Assembly (NCBI GenBank): GCA_035610365.1 | Contig: CM069432.1 | Location: 10,044,001 to 10,108,000, forward strand | Length of the DNA: 64,000 nucleotides | From: Aquatica leii | Lineage: Eukaryota > Arthropoda > Insecta > Coleoptera > Lampyridae | Direction: 5' to 3' | Shown here: positions 12,424-27,400 of the stretch, piece after piece | How positions within the stretch are numbered: position 1 is the stretch's first letter | Layout of the letters: each line of letters starts with the position of its first letter | Translations under genes and position numbers: made by a program | Notes under the pieces: generated by a model | Databases searched by the model: none | The model's input: the letters and a program-made list of their open reading frames with translations, nothing else | Told to the model about the DNA's origin: nothing

Positions 12424-15400
12424 GTACGTGTTTCGTTTCGTATAAAAAATTTTGATTTATTTTTATTACAAAAGCACATTTTGTTACTGTGACACTATTG
12501 ATGAAAATTTTATTATTTGAATTGTTGGCAAACATCTGAGAGTTTTTATTTATAACTGCGTACGATTATTTTATGTTACAAATTTTTCCTTATTGCCAAT
12601 TTGTATACGTTGATATGAAAATGTAATAAAATCAACTACTACTTGACAAGTATCTCATGGCCGGGCGAAGCAACTGCGCGGCCACTAACCTAAAAATTTA
12701 ACCTGCTTATCTAAACGTTATTTTATTATTTTGTGCTTTGTTATTTTTATTTGAGAAGTGTTTACTAACCACATTGCATTATTCAATTGTTTTAACAATG
12801 TAGTTATGAACGATTAATTAAAATTTAACTAGCGTAACGTCAATCCTTTTCTGATCGAATGCGTTCTCTATCTGAGCAGTTAAACTCCGTCCTGACACGA
12901 TATACTTGTCGAGTAGTAGTTATTATACTTATCTTGAATCTCTTTTTTGCAACGTTTTAAATTAAATACTTCCTGGACATTTATAACATTACGATTTAAT
13001 AATGAATTATTTATATTAAATTTAAACTACAGTTTATGCATTTATTTATACTTAGCGTTACGTTGTCGTTACGTCTAGCGTTTTGAGATTACATTTGCGA
13101 AAGTACCAATGTCGACCATATTTCTCAGTGTTTTGTTGGTGGCTATTTTAGTACATTTTATATTCATACTTTTTAGCGTCTGGTATCATATAAGTTTAAC
13201 TTTATTTGTTGCCTTTGGCTTACAAATTCGTTCGTGCTATACTACATTTACAACCTACATTCTATATTTACATTTACATTTACAGTTACATTTTATTTAC
13301 TTTTTTTTTTAAATACAGTTTCTTATCCCTTCTCTCCCCTTAACTTTTTCTTCCTTCTCCATACTTCTTCCATCCACTCCGCTCCTTTTCCGTTTTCATC
13401 TAAGATTTCTTCTATTTTCATCACCTCTTCTCTTAGTTCCCTGCATTTCTGTCTCATGTGGTTAAGGTCCTCCGTTTCTTCTGCACATAGCCTGCACATT
13501 TTTTCTGGTTCTTCTTTCCAATATTTGTTCCCTAACTCCTCGTTGCCACATCTGCACCTTGCTACCATTTTTTTCTTTTTGTTGCTTTTATTCTCTCTAT
13601 CTTTTAAATATTCCGGCACTCCTTTACCCTTGATATCTTTATAATTTCTATTATATCTGCCCTCTGTTATCTTTGCCCATCTTTCTTGTTTTTCGATGTC
13701 TTTCTCTCTCCTTATTATTTCTTCCCTTCTACTTCCTCTTCTCTTAATCTCTCCACTTCTTCTCTCGCGTACCCGTTTCTTTTGTAATACTTTTCTCTGC
13801 CCTCCTGCCCGTACTTCACTTTCCCTCCCTTTATCTCTTTCCAACATTCTTGCAGTATTTTGCAATCAATTTTGATCATCTCTTTCATTTCTTTTTCCTC
13901 CTTAGCCACCAACAATATGTCATCCGCATACGCCAACGACCATACCTTTGCTTTCCCTACCACTATCCCTCCTGTCTGTTGTCCTCTCATTGTCATTGTC
14001 TCATCCCCCCTATATACTGAGAACAGGCTTGGGCTCAGTGGACATCCCTGCCTCAACCCTCTCTTCGTGATGAATTTCTCACTCTCTTCCCCATTCACTT
14101 TAACCCTGCTCCTCGTTTCTTCGTAGATTTCCTCTATTCTTTGTATTAATCTTTCATTGATTTTTTTTCTTTTCATATATTCCCACAGCTTTTCCCTATT
14201 CACTTTGTCAAAAGCAGCTTTTAGATCTACGAATAGTGCCACAATTTTCCCTCTTTTTTTTCTAGTTCTTTATTTGCTAAGTGTTTCAGTATATATATGT
14301 TGTCTATCGCCCTTCTTCATTTTCTGAATCCCGCTTGTCCGTCTGGTACCAAACTTCTTTCCTTTATTTCCTTCTGTAGTCTTCCTTAAAGTATTGTCGC
14401 ATATAATTTGTATGCCGTGCTCAATAATGTTACCCCTCTATAATTCTTGACTTTATTTTTTTCGCCTTTTTTATGGATTGGGCATATTATTCCCTCTCTC
14501 CATCTCTCCGGAAATCCTTCCCCTTTCCATATTTTGTTTAGTATTTCCGTCATCCTTTTTGCTACACTTTCTCCCCCGTATATTCACTCTTCTCCTTGTA
14601 TCCCATCTTCTCCTGCCGCCTTTCCTTTTTTTATATTATTTATCGCCTCTATTACTTCTTCTTCATTTATTCTATCCCTATCTCCTTCTTCCTGTTTTAC
14701 TACCGCGTCTTTTCTTTTTTCTGCTTTTGTTCTTCCCTTCCCAACAGGTTCCAAAAATATATCTCCCATTCTTTAATTTGTATTCTCTTTGTCGTCATGT
14801 TTCTTTCCTCTGTTTCTTTAGGTACTTCCATACATCTTCTTCCGTTTTTATTCCTTTGATCTGCTCCTCTTGTTTTTTTTTGTTTTCTTCCTTCTTTCTG
14901 TCGCATGTTTTTTTGTATATTTTTACTGCTTCTTTGTATTCTTCTTTTTCTTTTCTCCCTTTTTTCCACTGTCTTAATTCTTTTCTTGCATTTTTTTTTG
15001 CTTTCTTGCATTTTCTATCTCACCATTTCTCCATCCTGTTTTCTCCCTTTTCCTCTTTTTAAATCTGACTCTCTCTGTTGCTCTCTCTGTCATCTCTCTC
15101 ATTTCCTCTACACTTTCTTGTAATTCCTTCCATACCCATACCGTTTTTCCTATTCTTTCTTTTTATCTTTTTATACCCTCTTCTGTTCACTTTTTTTTAG
15201 TTATGTACTTTTCCTCTTCCTCTCTCTCTTCTCTTTCTCTTCTTTCTTTGTCAATTCCAGTGGTTGATGGTCTGACTCTACCCTTTCTCCCACTTTAAAT
15301 GTCTTTACCTTTTCTGCAGCCTCTTCATTTGTCATTACAAAATCTATTATTGTATTATCTCCCCTTCCTCCTATGTACGTAAATTCCCCCTTTCCATCTT

Positions 15401-18400
15401 CTTCTCTGTTCCCGTTCATTATTCCCCCCCCTTTTTTGTTCCACAATTCCAGCAGTCCTTCTCCCTCTTTATTTATCACCTTGTCCTTTGTTTGTCTCTT
15501 TCCCGTCCCTTTTCTTTCTTGTATTACCCCTTCTTCCCCTATTCTTGCGTTGACGTCCCCTCCTACTATTATCAATCCCTCTTCCCTCTGTTTTATCATC
15601 TCTTCTATGTTTTTCCTTGTGTCTTTCATTCTACTGCTATAAACCGTCACTACTTTTATTTTTGTTTTTCCCCACTGTATGTTCCTTTCTACAACTCCTC
15701 TTCTCTGTTGCACTTTCTCTTTCTATTCCTGGCTCAACCATTTTTTTCTTATTCCCGTTATTATACCCCCCTTTGCTCTCCCTTTTTTCTTCTCTCTTTA
15801 TGCATGTTGCACCACCCACTCAAATTTTTCCGGCAACTCTTTTTCCCACCATTCCCATTCTTTTTCTTTCATCTATGTTTCTTATAATCCCACTACATCC
15901 TGTTCCTTGATGTACTTCCAGAAATCCTGTTCCTTGTTTTTTATTCCCGCTACGTTCCAAAACAATACTTTCAGCTCACTCACCTCCCCCTGTGCTTCTT
16001 ACTTGCTTTCTTTTCTTCCTCCTTCTTTTTCTTTTCCATTTCCATCTTTCATTATTCCTTTTCTTTGCCATTTCGTCAACTTTCTCTCCTTTACCGCCAC
16101 CCTTTGCTCTTTAGTTTTTTGCCTTTTAGTTCCCCAATTTCTCTCCCCTTTCTCTGCTCAGTCCCCTATCCTTGTCGTTCCATATGTATCTGTCTCCGTC
16201 TATCTCCATTTTTCTGTATCCTACCCATACTATTTTTCCTTCTGCTCTTTTTTCCACCGCTATGTTCATTATTTCTCTTTGCACTCTTCTTTCCTCCCAT
16301 GTCAAATCGTGATTTATATATATTCTTGTATTCTTTAATTCCTTCTTCTCCGCCATTACCTTCTGTTTTTCCTCCCATCTTCCGATTTCCGCTACCACCA
16401 TCTCATTTTTCTTCTCTTTGTTTATTACTGTCACTTTTTTCACCTCTACTTTTACATTTAATTTTTCTTCCAGCATCACTGCTAAATCTTTTGTGGTTTT
16501 TCACTTCTCCGCCCCTTTATCACAATATTATTCTTTCTTTTCCATCTTTCCTCGTCTTCCGCTTTTTCTCTCCAGTTTTCTATTTTCTCCACCAGTTTCT
16601 CTTTTTCTTTCTCCCACTTCTTTTCTCTTTCTCCCATTCCTTTTTTCATTTCTTTGATTTCTTGTCTTATTCCTTGCATATGTTCTTCCATCTGTTTCAT
16701 CATTTCCCTCATTAATTCTTTTAACTCCTCCATTTCTTTCCTTCCTCCTTCTGTTCTTGAGGTTTTTCCTTCGCTCTCCTCCGATATCTTTTTAATGTCT
16801 GGTGATCTTATTGTTTTCTTTCCTCTTTCAAATATTTATTGCCTTTTTTCCTCTTCCTCTCTCTCTCTTTTATTCATCCCTTTCCCCTTTTTTTTATTTG
16901 TTATTATTTTTTTTTCTTAATTCGTCCTTACCTTCTTTTCTTATTTTTCGTGTTTTAAAACGTCACCCTTGTAGCTATTTCGCTTTAATTTCGCTTTAAA
17001 TGTAATAATTTCTACTAATGTAGGAGGTTATCTTTTGTCTCTGACCTTTTCGATTACCCTGCTTATTCACCTTAATCTCACTTGTTCGTCAGTTTTATAA
17101 TTTTCCACCACGGTTTCTATTCTTCCGTTAATTTATTTATTATTTTACACCCTTCCTCATTTACCTACCCTTTTTCTCTCCTGCTTCCCTCTTACTACCA
17201 CTACTAACACCAGCACCTTCACTAACTATCTTCTCCAATTTCTACACTTGTATTTCTCTTTTACGTTTGTAAATGTAAATGTGACCTTCTACGTCGAATG
17301 TTACCGCACGAGTTTTCTAGCGTCTGGTATCATGTCTAAATATTTTACGCGCATGTATTCAAAATATGGGCATTGATGCTAGCTTATTGGTAAAGTCTAC
17401 ACGTAATGACTTATTACATGACAAGTATCTCGTGTCTGGGCAGAACAACTGCAGCGTGACAAACTTGAAAATGTAAGAGAAAGGATCATTTCGGTTTGGC
17501 TTTGTAAGAATACGCGTCACTTGTTTTTCTTAACGTTATCTGTTTTCTGTGCTTTTAGTTATTTTTGTTTAGAAAATACAGTTTTTTTATTCTTTATCTT
17601 TATCTTTAAGTAAGGCGTTATTACAATCAATCGTACTATTAAGCTGCTTGAATTTGTTCTTCTTTTTGTTTTGGTTCAATTTTTGCTTTTTTAGTATTTA
17701 GTTAAAAGATTCCGATCAAAATTTTTGTCTAATTTTTACTTAGTCGATTTTTAAAGTATAACTTCTGATAATATTCAAACAAGTCCTACTTAGTAATATA
17801 AGTTTTGAAAATGTAGATTACGTCTTGTAGAAAGAAAATTTTTGGAAATTATGATTTTGGTTTGGTTTATTTCTCAAATTAAATTTACAAAACAAATGAC
17901 ACAAAAACACCACCAAAAGCATGCTTGATAAATAACCAAGTTATTCAGTACTATGACTAGTGAAAATTACAGAAAAGTGAAGATTTCTTCTTCATCCAGT
18001 TTCAGGATATAGCAAAATTGAAATGATATCCTCACGTAGTATTTCACTGATGTCTTTGGCATCGGAGTACTTAAATATTGTTCAAATCTATTTTCTAAGA
18101 TCTTTCTGACGAAATCAATTTCTGGATCTTTTTTTAACTCTATTAGAAACATTGCTACAGCTTTATAGGTCTTACGAACCTTGCACGGCCAACTCACACA
18201 GTCGGAGATAGGGGAGGTTCAAGTGAATAATAATTAAGGGCGCCAAATCTTTTATAATTAACATTTCTGTTTCGATCAAGACAGACGGTCCAAGCTTCTA
18301 ACGAAGTTTTAGTTTCGTAAAGTTGTAGGAAACGCAGAAAGAAACCAAATCGATAACAAAAATTGCACTTTAATTACTCTAGAAGAATAAATAGATTAAA

Positions 18401-21400
18401 ATTTGAATCAATAACAATTACAAGATAAGTGGATAGCATAACAATGAATAATTTTAGTCCGAGCACAAATATATGTAGTTAGTAAAATAACAGAAGTATC
18501 GGCTACTTACACTACACTTAAAGCAAAAGTGTAACCATCAGAACATATAAAAACTCTTCGTAAGTAAATTATATTAATAATAGTAATAATTAAAAGTTGA
18601 CGTAATCAGCATGCGATAGTAATTTACTTAAACTAATTGAGTAACAATAATAAGAAGCAAATCAAGTCGGACGTTTCCACACGATTAGTAAATATGATTA
18701 TGAGTAGCACCGTAGCGACAGCGAATAATTAAAATCATGAAATTGACTTATCAAGATTCAGGTGTACCTTCAGAAAACGTTTTCCTACTGGCTTCCTGTA
18801 ATCAAATTTCTTGAAAATAATCGTGCCTACCTGGCGACTCACAAAATATAACATGTAAAAGAAACATTTAAAAGAAAGTAATAGAACCGAAACTTATCGT
18901 ATGCTGTTACAATGTCTTTTCGTCTACGATGGTATTAATTTATTGCCTTCGAAGAGAAATTCAATCGTGCCCGGTACTTAGGCTCTTCCGAACAAGATGA
19001 TATTAATTAATGGTATTAATTGCCTCCGCATAGAAATTCTGCTCTTGTATCGCAGCGTTCTTAGGTCTACAGCTTCCGATTATAATTTTCCCTTGTAGAT
19101 TTTAAACTCAGACAAGAACACCCATACTTAGGAGGTAGCACATGGCGCTAACGAAAAGACATAAAAATTACCTTTAATCAAAAAAAGAATAAAAGCCACT
19201 TACCCTGCGTGGATTAAATTAGTTAATTAAGAATACTTTTATTACCCATCGTGTCACAACACGTGGATGTTTTAAGAAAACGTTTTTAATTCACGCAGAT
19301 CGTGAACGATGTTAAAGTCAAAATGACAGTCCATCGTCTTCTCCATACGAAGAGACCAAGGAGCCCGATAGATGGCGTCAAGAAATAGAAAAGTAATTTT
19401 TAATTAAACCAATATACGGGGTAGTGCAGTATTTAAATTTATGCACGTAACAACATTATTTTTTTTCTTCATTTTTTGTTCATAAAACGTAGTCTGCTCA
19501 ATGAACGTAGTCTTTACCATCTGATTCTGTGTAAAGTATTTCGTTTTTACTATTTGAACTACTTCTTCTTAATACGCCCTAAAACTGCCCTTTAGCATAT
19601 CCTATTACTATTTTTTTCTAGATTGGTAGCTTTCACGCGTGCTAATAAAAGCCTTTCAGATGAATTTGGGTTAGATAGGCCTGCTTATATATCTGGTTCT
19701 GTAGCTTGAACAGCACTCGTTTCAAATGATTTTGGATTGTTACAAGAATCTTCTAAGGCTATGAAATTTACTTTTGTAATTTGGTACACTGGGTGACGAG
19801 GCACATTTGTCATTTTTCAACGAGTGAATGCACTTAGATCATAAGCTTTTTTAGGAATTATTTTGTTATTGAATGGATATATGCTTGTCTTTTGGAATCC
19901 ATTGGCACTAACATTCTTAAAAACATAGGACCACATTCACGCATTCAAAACCGCAATTTCTTTACTCAACCATTGCATAGATGATTTAAGATACCTAAGA
20001 TGTATAAACCTCTAAGCATGGTATTAACAAACGTGCAATTTCTTTAACGTCCAAAACGGAAGTGATCTCCGGAAGAACGATTCGAAGCAGGAGACAACAA
20101 AAAACAATTGAAAATGTCAAAACAAGTACCAGTTGGCAAAAGAAAACTAGTTTTCGCATCTTTAGAAAGACGACAAATTTTAGAAAAGTTCGTAAAAGTT
20201 CTTTAAGCTACGCCAGAATGAGTAAGCGATGAAAAACCAACAGTAACAAGATCGCACCGTCAATCTAAACCAAACGCTTTCAGTGACCGACAAACCGTAC
20301 AGTATCGCTACTGTCCGGTTTGTCAGTCACTGAAAGTCACTTTAAGTCTCACACGAAGCTAATAAAAATGACACCGAAGAAGAATTATCGTATTGGCAAC
20401 ACTACGATGACCGATGGAATGGACGTGATAGATGAATAATTGGTTTACGATAGTCGTTTGCAACGACTAGCTTCCACAGATGCTGATCGTCAGAAGAAAC
20501 CTGTACTCGTTTACATATAAAACCTTGGACCACTAATCTACGAGAAAATCGACAAAGAGACACTGACACTTTGCACACTAACTGGTTATACCATTAGTCT
20601 TTAGTAGAGCCGGTAACTGTCGAGAAAACGAAGACGACCCAGTCGACAAATCAGAAGAAAAAAGAACCGAACTTAAAAGTTTAGCATCTTGAGAACTACA
20701 AGGCAAGTATTGGACGTAGGAGTGGATACAGAAGAAGAAAATGACATCAAAAGAACATGCAACTGGATTCGACAACCACTGACAATCATGATGTTCACAT
20801 GCGTTAATCGAAGATGTCTCACAAGAAGTTTCTCAAGAAGGCGTAGGAAGTTTATACTCGTCTATGGAATCGGTGTTAACGCAAATTCTAATTGATAAAA
20901 CTGAGTGAGATTACAACGCACAATCTTAAGTTGTAATTGATCAGAGACCGGTTTCAACATTTGTAAGAAAAAGTATTGCATGGTGGTAAAGTGTCATAAT
21001 TCACAAGAAGGAATTTTGATTTCAACAGATTAGCAATTCTTTCAAGAACCTAAAACATGTCGTCTAGGTCTAAACACAAGAAGAGTTTTACCCGACAACA
21101 CTTCTAAAGCTGAAACGAAAAGTTGATGCTGTGAAACATCACGAGACAAACACAACTCGTCAATCCTAGTTAAAAATTTTATCAGTAGTGAAGGATCTTC
21201 ACCGGAGAAAGTAACAAATTAATTTTTGAATCAGAGTCCAAAGAAGTAAGAAATGATGGTTCTTCATCTGAAAAATACATATCTAACATAATAAAAGACA
21301 TAATAAAACCTAGACCAACAAACTAATCAAAATAGTTAACTACAGCAGAAACAGTTGTATGACTAGAAACCCAATAATCTAAACATTCTGCACGTAGAAT

Positions 21401-24400
21401 AAATAGATAACCAACGGAATGTATATGTAATAGCGATAATATCAATAAGAAGAAAATTTTAGCCGACGTAGTCGAGTTAATAAAAAAAATTAAAGCACGG
21501 AAGCTAACGTACTACCAAGAAGTAGTAAAATGTAAGCAAACTAATTAGGAAGACAAAAAAGCAAAGAAAACTTTACGTCGAACCCATTAATGACAATTAA
21601 TAAGTAAGAGAATTAATAAAGACAGAAAAAAATATAATCGCACACAGAATAATCGAGCCCTAGCAGTTTGGCGTCAAATTTTGTTACGTTAATAAAACCG
21701 TGATGTATAGTGGGCGCCAGATCAACGCTTCGGAGAGTGAGTCAGTGGTTTTTGATGTGTTATTTATGACATAATCAAAAGATCCCGTTTACATCTGTCT
21801 AACACTGACAGTAAGCAAATTGAACTGTAAAATTAAAATGTATCTTTACTTCAGCAAATTTCTCACAAAAAACATAGTCGAAACCGCAATTTATTTAGTC
21901 AACACTCGCGTTGACGATATAAGATACTTAATATGTGAAAACATCTTAGCAACACGTGTAATTTTCGTAACGTTCAAGACGGAAGTGTTCTTAGTATACG
22001 AAGTGTTCTTACAGTACGAAAACTATATATATTTTTTTTAGACAGGCCAAATCTATACTTTTCATTGATTATAGATGGTTTGCAATTTTTGTCTACTTGT
22101 ATAGATACGGATCTTTTCTTCCTCCGGCATTTAACGTGATCCAGTAATGTATTAAGTGGAATAGTGTAATCCTATATACTGACTTGATACGTTTTACCTG
22201 CTTTGGCTCAGTGCCGGATTAACTTTTAGACTGTCAAAATCTCAAAGTCGAACTTTGCACTTTGCAAAGTACATCCGAATAAGTTTAAATAAAAATCTTA
22301 ATAAACTAATATTATTAAACAAAACAACAGTCCCACATTCTTTTCTAGCCATTCGTCGTCCAATTGCGGACATAGGCTTCTCTCAGTTCTCGCCATCAAT
22401 TTATTCTGTGCGGTGCACTTCTAGTAAAATTCTCTTTCAAGTCGTCTCCTCAGCGTATTTAAGAGCGTCCTCTCCTCCGTTGCCCCATCCATAACCTCCA
22501 GTCTTGTATTCGATTATTCTATCGTTCATCTGTTTGACTTGCATTATAGCCAGCGAAGGTCCATTTTAGTGTTGCCACGTCTCTTACTTTTGTTTTGTTT
22601 CTGATCCATGTGTTTGTTTTTCTATCTGTTAACGTAATTCTTACCATGATTATTTCTATAGACCTTTGTGCTTTTGCAATTTTATCCATCTCAGCTTTGC
22701 TAAGTGTTAACGTTTGACAGCCATACGTAAACACCGCCAAGATGCTTTGGTCAAACAACCTGCTTTTTTGATATTGCGGTAACTTGAGATTTTTTAGTAT
22801 AAAGGATAGTTTTTCAAATCTTGCCAATGCTAGTCAAATTCTTCTATCCTATAGTTACCAATGGGCATAGCTCTACACTGTCAAAAGCCGTCTCATTGTG
22901 TAACGTGTTTTGTTGACACCGCGCGGCTACTTTACGTCGTACAGGCTGTCGTGGTTCTTCTTATTACATCAAAGTATGGATGTCTAACTCAATCACCCTA
23001 ATTACCGTTGGGCGCCATCCAGTTATGTCCGAACTGGAACGGAAGATATTAACTTACTTTGTTAATTTAAATCCCAATCTGTATGCTCAGTGATGTAACT
23101 GCGAATTGCAGTTCCGATTACTCGATTCGTTCGTTCGACGAAGTTACATTGGGCGGAATAGACACCATCAAACCAAATTTTCTGCACTTTGTACTGCGAA
23201 CACAAGTTTTTAAAAGTACAGCCCGAAAATTGTGGACCATTATCGCAAATAATAAACTGGCAAACTCCAAAAGTGAGAAAAACCTTGTCTTCAATAAAAG
23301 AAGTAATATGATAAGCTTTTGCACTTTTAAGGGGGCACAGAAAAGTATACTATATAAGTTTAACTTTATTCGTTGCCATTTGGCTTACAAACTTAATCGT
23401 GCTATATATACATATATAATACATTTTCTTATCCCTTCTCCCCCCTTAACTTTTTCCTCCTGCTCCATACTTCCTCCATCCATTCCGCTCCTTTTCCGTT
23501 TTCATCTAAGATTTCCTCTATTTTCGTCACCTCTTCTCTTAGTTCCCTGCATTTCTTTTTCATGTGGTTAAGGTCTTCCGTTTCTTCTCCACATAGCCTA
23601 CACAACTTTTCTGGTTCTTCTTTCCAATATTTGTTCCCTAACTTCTCGTTGCCACATCTGAACCTTGCTATCATTTTTTTCTTTTTGTTGCTTTTAAACT
23701 CTCTATCTTTTAAATATTCTGGCACTCCTTCACCCTTGATATCTTTATAATTTCTATTATATTTGCCCTCTTTTATCTTTGTCCATCTTTCTTGTTTTTC
23801 GATGTCTCTATCTCTCCTTATTATTTCTTCCCTTATCCCTACTCCCTCTTCTCTTAATCTTTCCACTTCTTCACTCGCGTACCCGTTTCTTTTGTAATAC
23901 TCTTCTCTGCCCTCCTGCCCGTACTTCACTTTCCCTCCCTTTATCTCTTTCCAACATTCTTGCAGTATTTTGCAATCTGTTCTTTCCCTCATTTCTTCCT
24001 CGTATTTTATTGCTCTTTTTCCTGTCTCTACATTTATTTTTTCTATCTGTACCTCCTCTCTCACAATATACCCCGGTGTATCCCTGTCCAATCCTAACAC
24101 CCATCTCCAGTATTTTTCCTGTAGCCCCTCTACCTCCCTCCACTCCTTCCAGCCCCATATTTCCGCTCCATACATTACCACCCCCTTTATTAATTTTTCA
24201 ACAACAATTTTCTTTTTTTTATATCCATCTTGAATATTTTTTCCCCCCACACCCCAGACTTGTCCTATTAGTCTGTTTTCTTTTTTCACCCTTTTCTTTA
24301 TGTGTTCTCCCTCTTTATTATACTGTTTCATCGTGTAGCCCAGGTATGTAAATTCCTTCACTTGTTGCACTTTCTCATCACTCCATATCCACTCCTCTCT

Positions 24401-27400
24401 TTTTTTTTTCCGCCCTCCTTTTCTAAATATCATTACCTTTGTTTTCTCCGTATTTACTTCCATTTCTTTTTTTTTCATATATTTTTCTAGCGTTTTCATC
24501 ATCTCTTTCATTTCCTTTTCCTCCTTAGCCACCAGCACTATGTCATCCGCATACGCCAACGACCATACCTTAGCTTTCCCTACCACTATCCCTCCTGTCT
24601 GTTGTCCTCTCATTGTCTCTTCTAGATCCCCCGTATATACTGAGAACAGGCTTGGGCTCAGTGGACATCCCTGCCTCAACCCTCTCTTTGTGATGAATTT
24701 CTCACTCTCTTCCCCGTTCACTTTAACCCTGCTCCTCGTTTCTTCGTAGATTTCCTCTATTCTTTGTATTAATCTTTCATTTATTTTTTTCTTTTCATAT
24801 ATTCCCACAGCTTTTCCCTATTCAGTTTGTCAAAAGCAGCTTTTAGGTCTACGAATAGTGCTACCATTTTCCCTCTTTTTTTTCTAGTTCTTTATTTGCT
24901 AAGTGTTTCAGTATATATATATATGTTGTCTATCGCCCTTCTTCCTTTTCTGAATCCTGCTTGTCCGTCTGGTACCAAACTTCTTTCCTCTATTTCCTTC
25001 TGTAGTCTTTCTTGCAGTATTGTCGCGTACAATTTGTATGCCGTGCTCAATAATGTTACCCCTCTATAATTCTTGACATTATTTTTTTCGCCTTTTTTAT
25101 GGATTGGGCATATTATTCCCTCTCTCCATCTCTCTGGAAATCCTTCCTCTTTCCATATTTTGTTTAGTATTTCCGTCATCCTTTTTGCTACACTTTCTCC
25201 CCCGTATACCCACTCTTCTCCTTGTATCCCATCTTTTCCTGTCGCCTTTCCTTTTTTTATATTCTTTATCGCCTCCACTACTTCTTCTTCTCTTATTCTA
25301 TCCCTATCTCCTTCTTCTTGTCTTACTACCGCGTCTTTTCTTTTTTTCTTTTTTCTGCTTTTGTTCTTCCCCTCCCAACAGGTTTCGAAAATATATCTCC
25401 CATTCTTTAATTTTTATTCCCTTTGTCGTCATGTTTTTTCCTCTGTTTCTTTAGGTACTTCCATACATCTTCTTCCGTTTTTATTCCTTTGATCTGCTCC
25501 TCTTGTTTCTTTTTGTTTTCTTCCTTCTTTCTGTCGCATGTTTTTGTATATTTTTACTGCTTCTTTGTATTCTTCTTTTTCTTTCCTCCCTTTTTTCCAC
25601 TGTCTTAATGCTCTTCTTGCATTTCTTATCCCACCATTTCTTCCATCCTGTTTTCTCCCCCCTCCATTTTCTAAATCTGACTCTCTCTGTTGCTTTCTCC
25701 ATCATCTCTCTCATTTCCTCTACACTTTCTTGTAATTCCTTCCCTATTCATACCGTTTTCCCTATTCTCTCTTTATATCTTTTTATACCCTCTTCTGTCC
25801 ACTTTTTTTTAGTTATGTACTTCTCCTCTTCCTCTCTCTCTTCTCTTTCCCTTCCTTCCATTGTCAATTCCAGTGGTTGATGGTCTGACTCTACCCTTTC
25901 TCCCACCTTAAATGTCTTTACCTTTTCTGCGGCCTCTTCATTTGTCATTACAAAATCTATTATTGATTCTCCCCTTCCTCCTATGTACGTAAATTCCTCC
26001 TTTCCATTTTCTTCTCTGTTCCCGTTCATTATTTCCCACCCTTTTTCGTTGCATAATTCCAGCAGTTCTCCCTCTTTATTTATCACCTTGTCCTTTGTTT
26101 GTCTCTTTCCCGTCCCTTTTCTTTCTTGTATTCCCCCTCTTCCCCTATTCTTGCGTTGAAGTCTCCTCCTACTATTATCAATCCCTCCTCCCTCTCTTCT
26201 ATCATCTCTTCTATGTTTTTCCTTGTCTCTTTCATTCTACTGCTATAAACCGTCACTACTTTTATTTTTGTTTTTCCCCACTGTATGTTCCTTTCTACAA
26301 CTTCTCTTCTCTGTTGCACTTTCTCTTTCTTTTCCTGGCTCAACCATTCTTTTCTTATTCCTGTTATTATACCCCCCTTTGCTCTCCCTTTTTTCTTTTC
26401 TCTTTCTGCATGTTGCACCACCCACTCAAATTCCTCTGGCAACTCTTTTTCCCACCACTCCCATTCTTTTTCTTCCATCCATGTTTCGTGTAATCACACT
26501 ACATCCTGTTCCTTGATGTACTTCCAGAAATCATGTTCCTTGTTTTTTATTCCCGCTACGTTCCAAAACAATACTCTCAGCTCACTCACCTCCCCCTGTG
26601 CTTTTTCCTTACTTTCTTTTTTTCTTCCTTTTTTTCTTTTCCATTTCCATCTCTCATTATTCCTTTTCTTTGCCATTTTGTCAAGTTTCTTTCCTTTACC
26701 ACCCCCCATTTGCCCTTTAGTTTTTTGCCTTTTGGTTCCCCAATTTCTCTCCCCTTTCTCTGTTCAGTCCCTTATCCTTGTCGTTCCATATGTATCTATC
26801 TCCGTCTATCTCCATTTTTCTGTACCCTACCCATACTCTTTTTCCTTCCGCTCTTTTTTCCATCGCTATGTTCATTATTTCTCTTTGCACTCTTCTTTCC
26901 TCCCATGTCAAATCGTGACTTATATATATTCTTGTATTCTTTAATTTCTTCTTCTCCGCCATTACCTTCTGTTTTTCCTCCCATCCTTCGATTTCCGCCA
27001 CCACCATCTCATTTTTCTTCTCTTTGTTTATTACTGTCACTTTTTTCACCTCTACTTTTACATTTAGTTTTTCTTCCAGCATCACTGCTAAATCTTTTTG
27101 TGGTTTTTCACTTCTCCACCCCTTTATCACAATACTATTCTTTCTTTTCCATCTTTTCTCGTCTTCCGCTTTTTTCTCAAATTTTTCTATTCTCTCCACC
27201 AGTTTCTCTTTTTCTTTCTCCCACTTCTTTTCTCTTTCTCCCATTTCTTTTTTCATTTCTTTGATTTCTTGTCTTATTCCTTGCATATTTTCTTCCATCT
27301 GTTTTATCATTTCTCTCATTAATTCTTTTAACGCCTCCATTTCTTTCCTTCCTCCTTCTGTTCTTGAGGTTTTTCTTTCGCTCTCCTCCGATATCTTTTT

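Noticed and set aside
13234-17000. Many long + strand open frames rich in Ser, Phe and Leu
   Set aside because: They are the antisense of LINE copy A's Lys/Glu-rich ORFs on the - strand. The purine-rich coding strand leaves few stops in the complementary frames.
17967-18197. 76-codon - strand frame next to the solo LTR
   Set aside because: Its first residues are LTR sequence and the rest has no family features. Composition is that of AT-rich chance frames.
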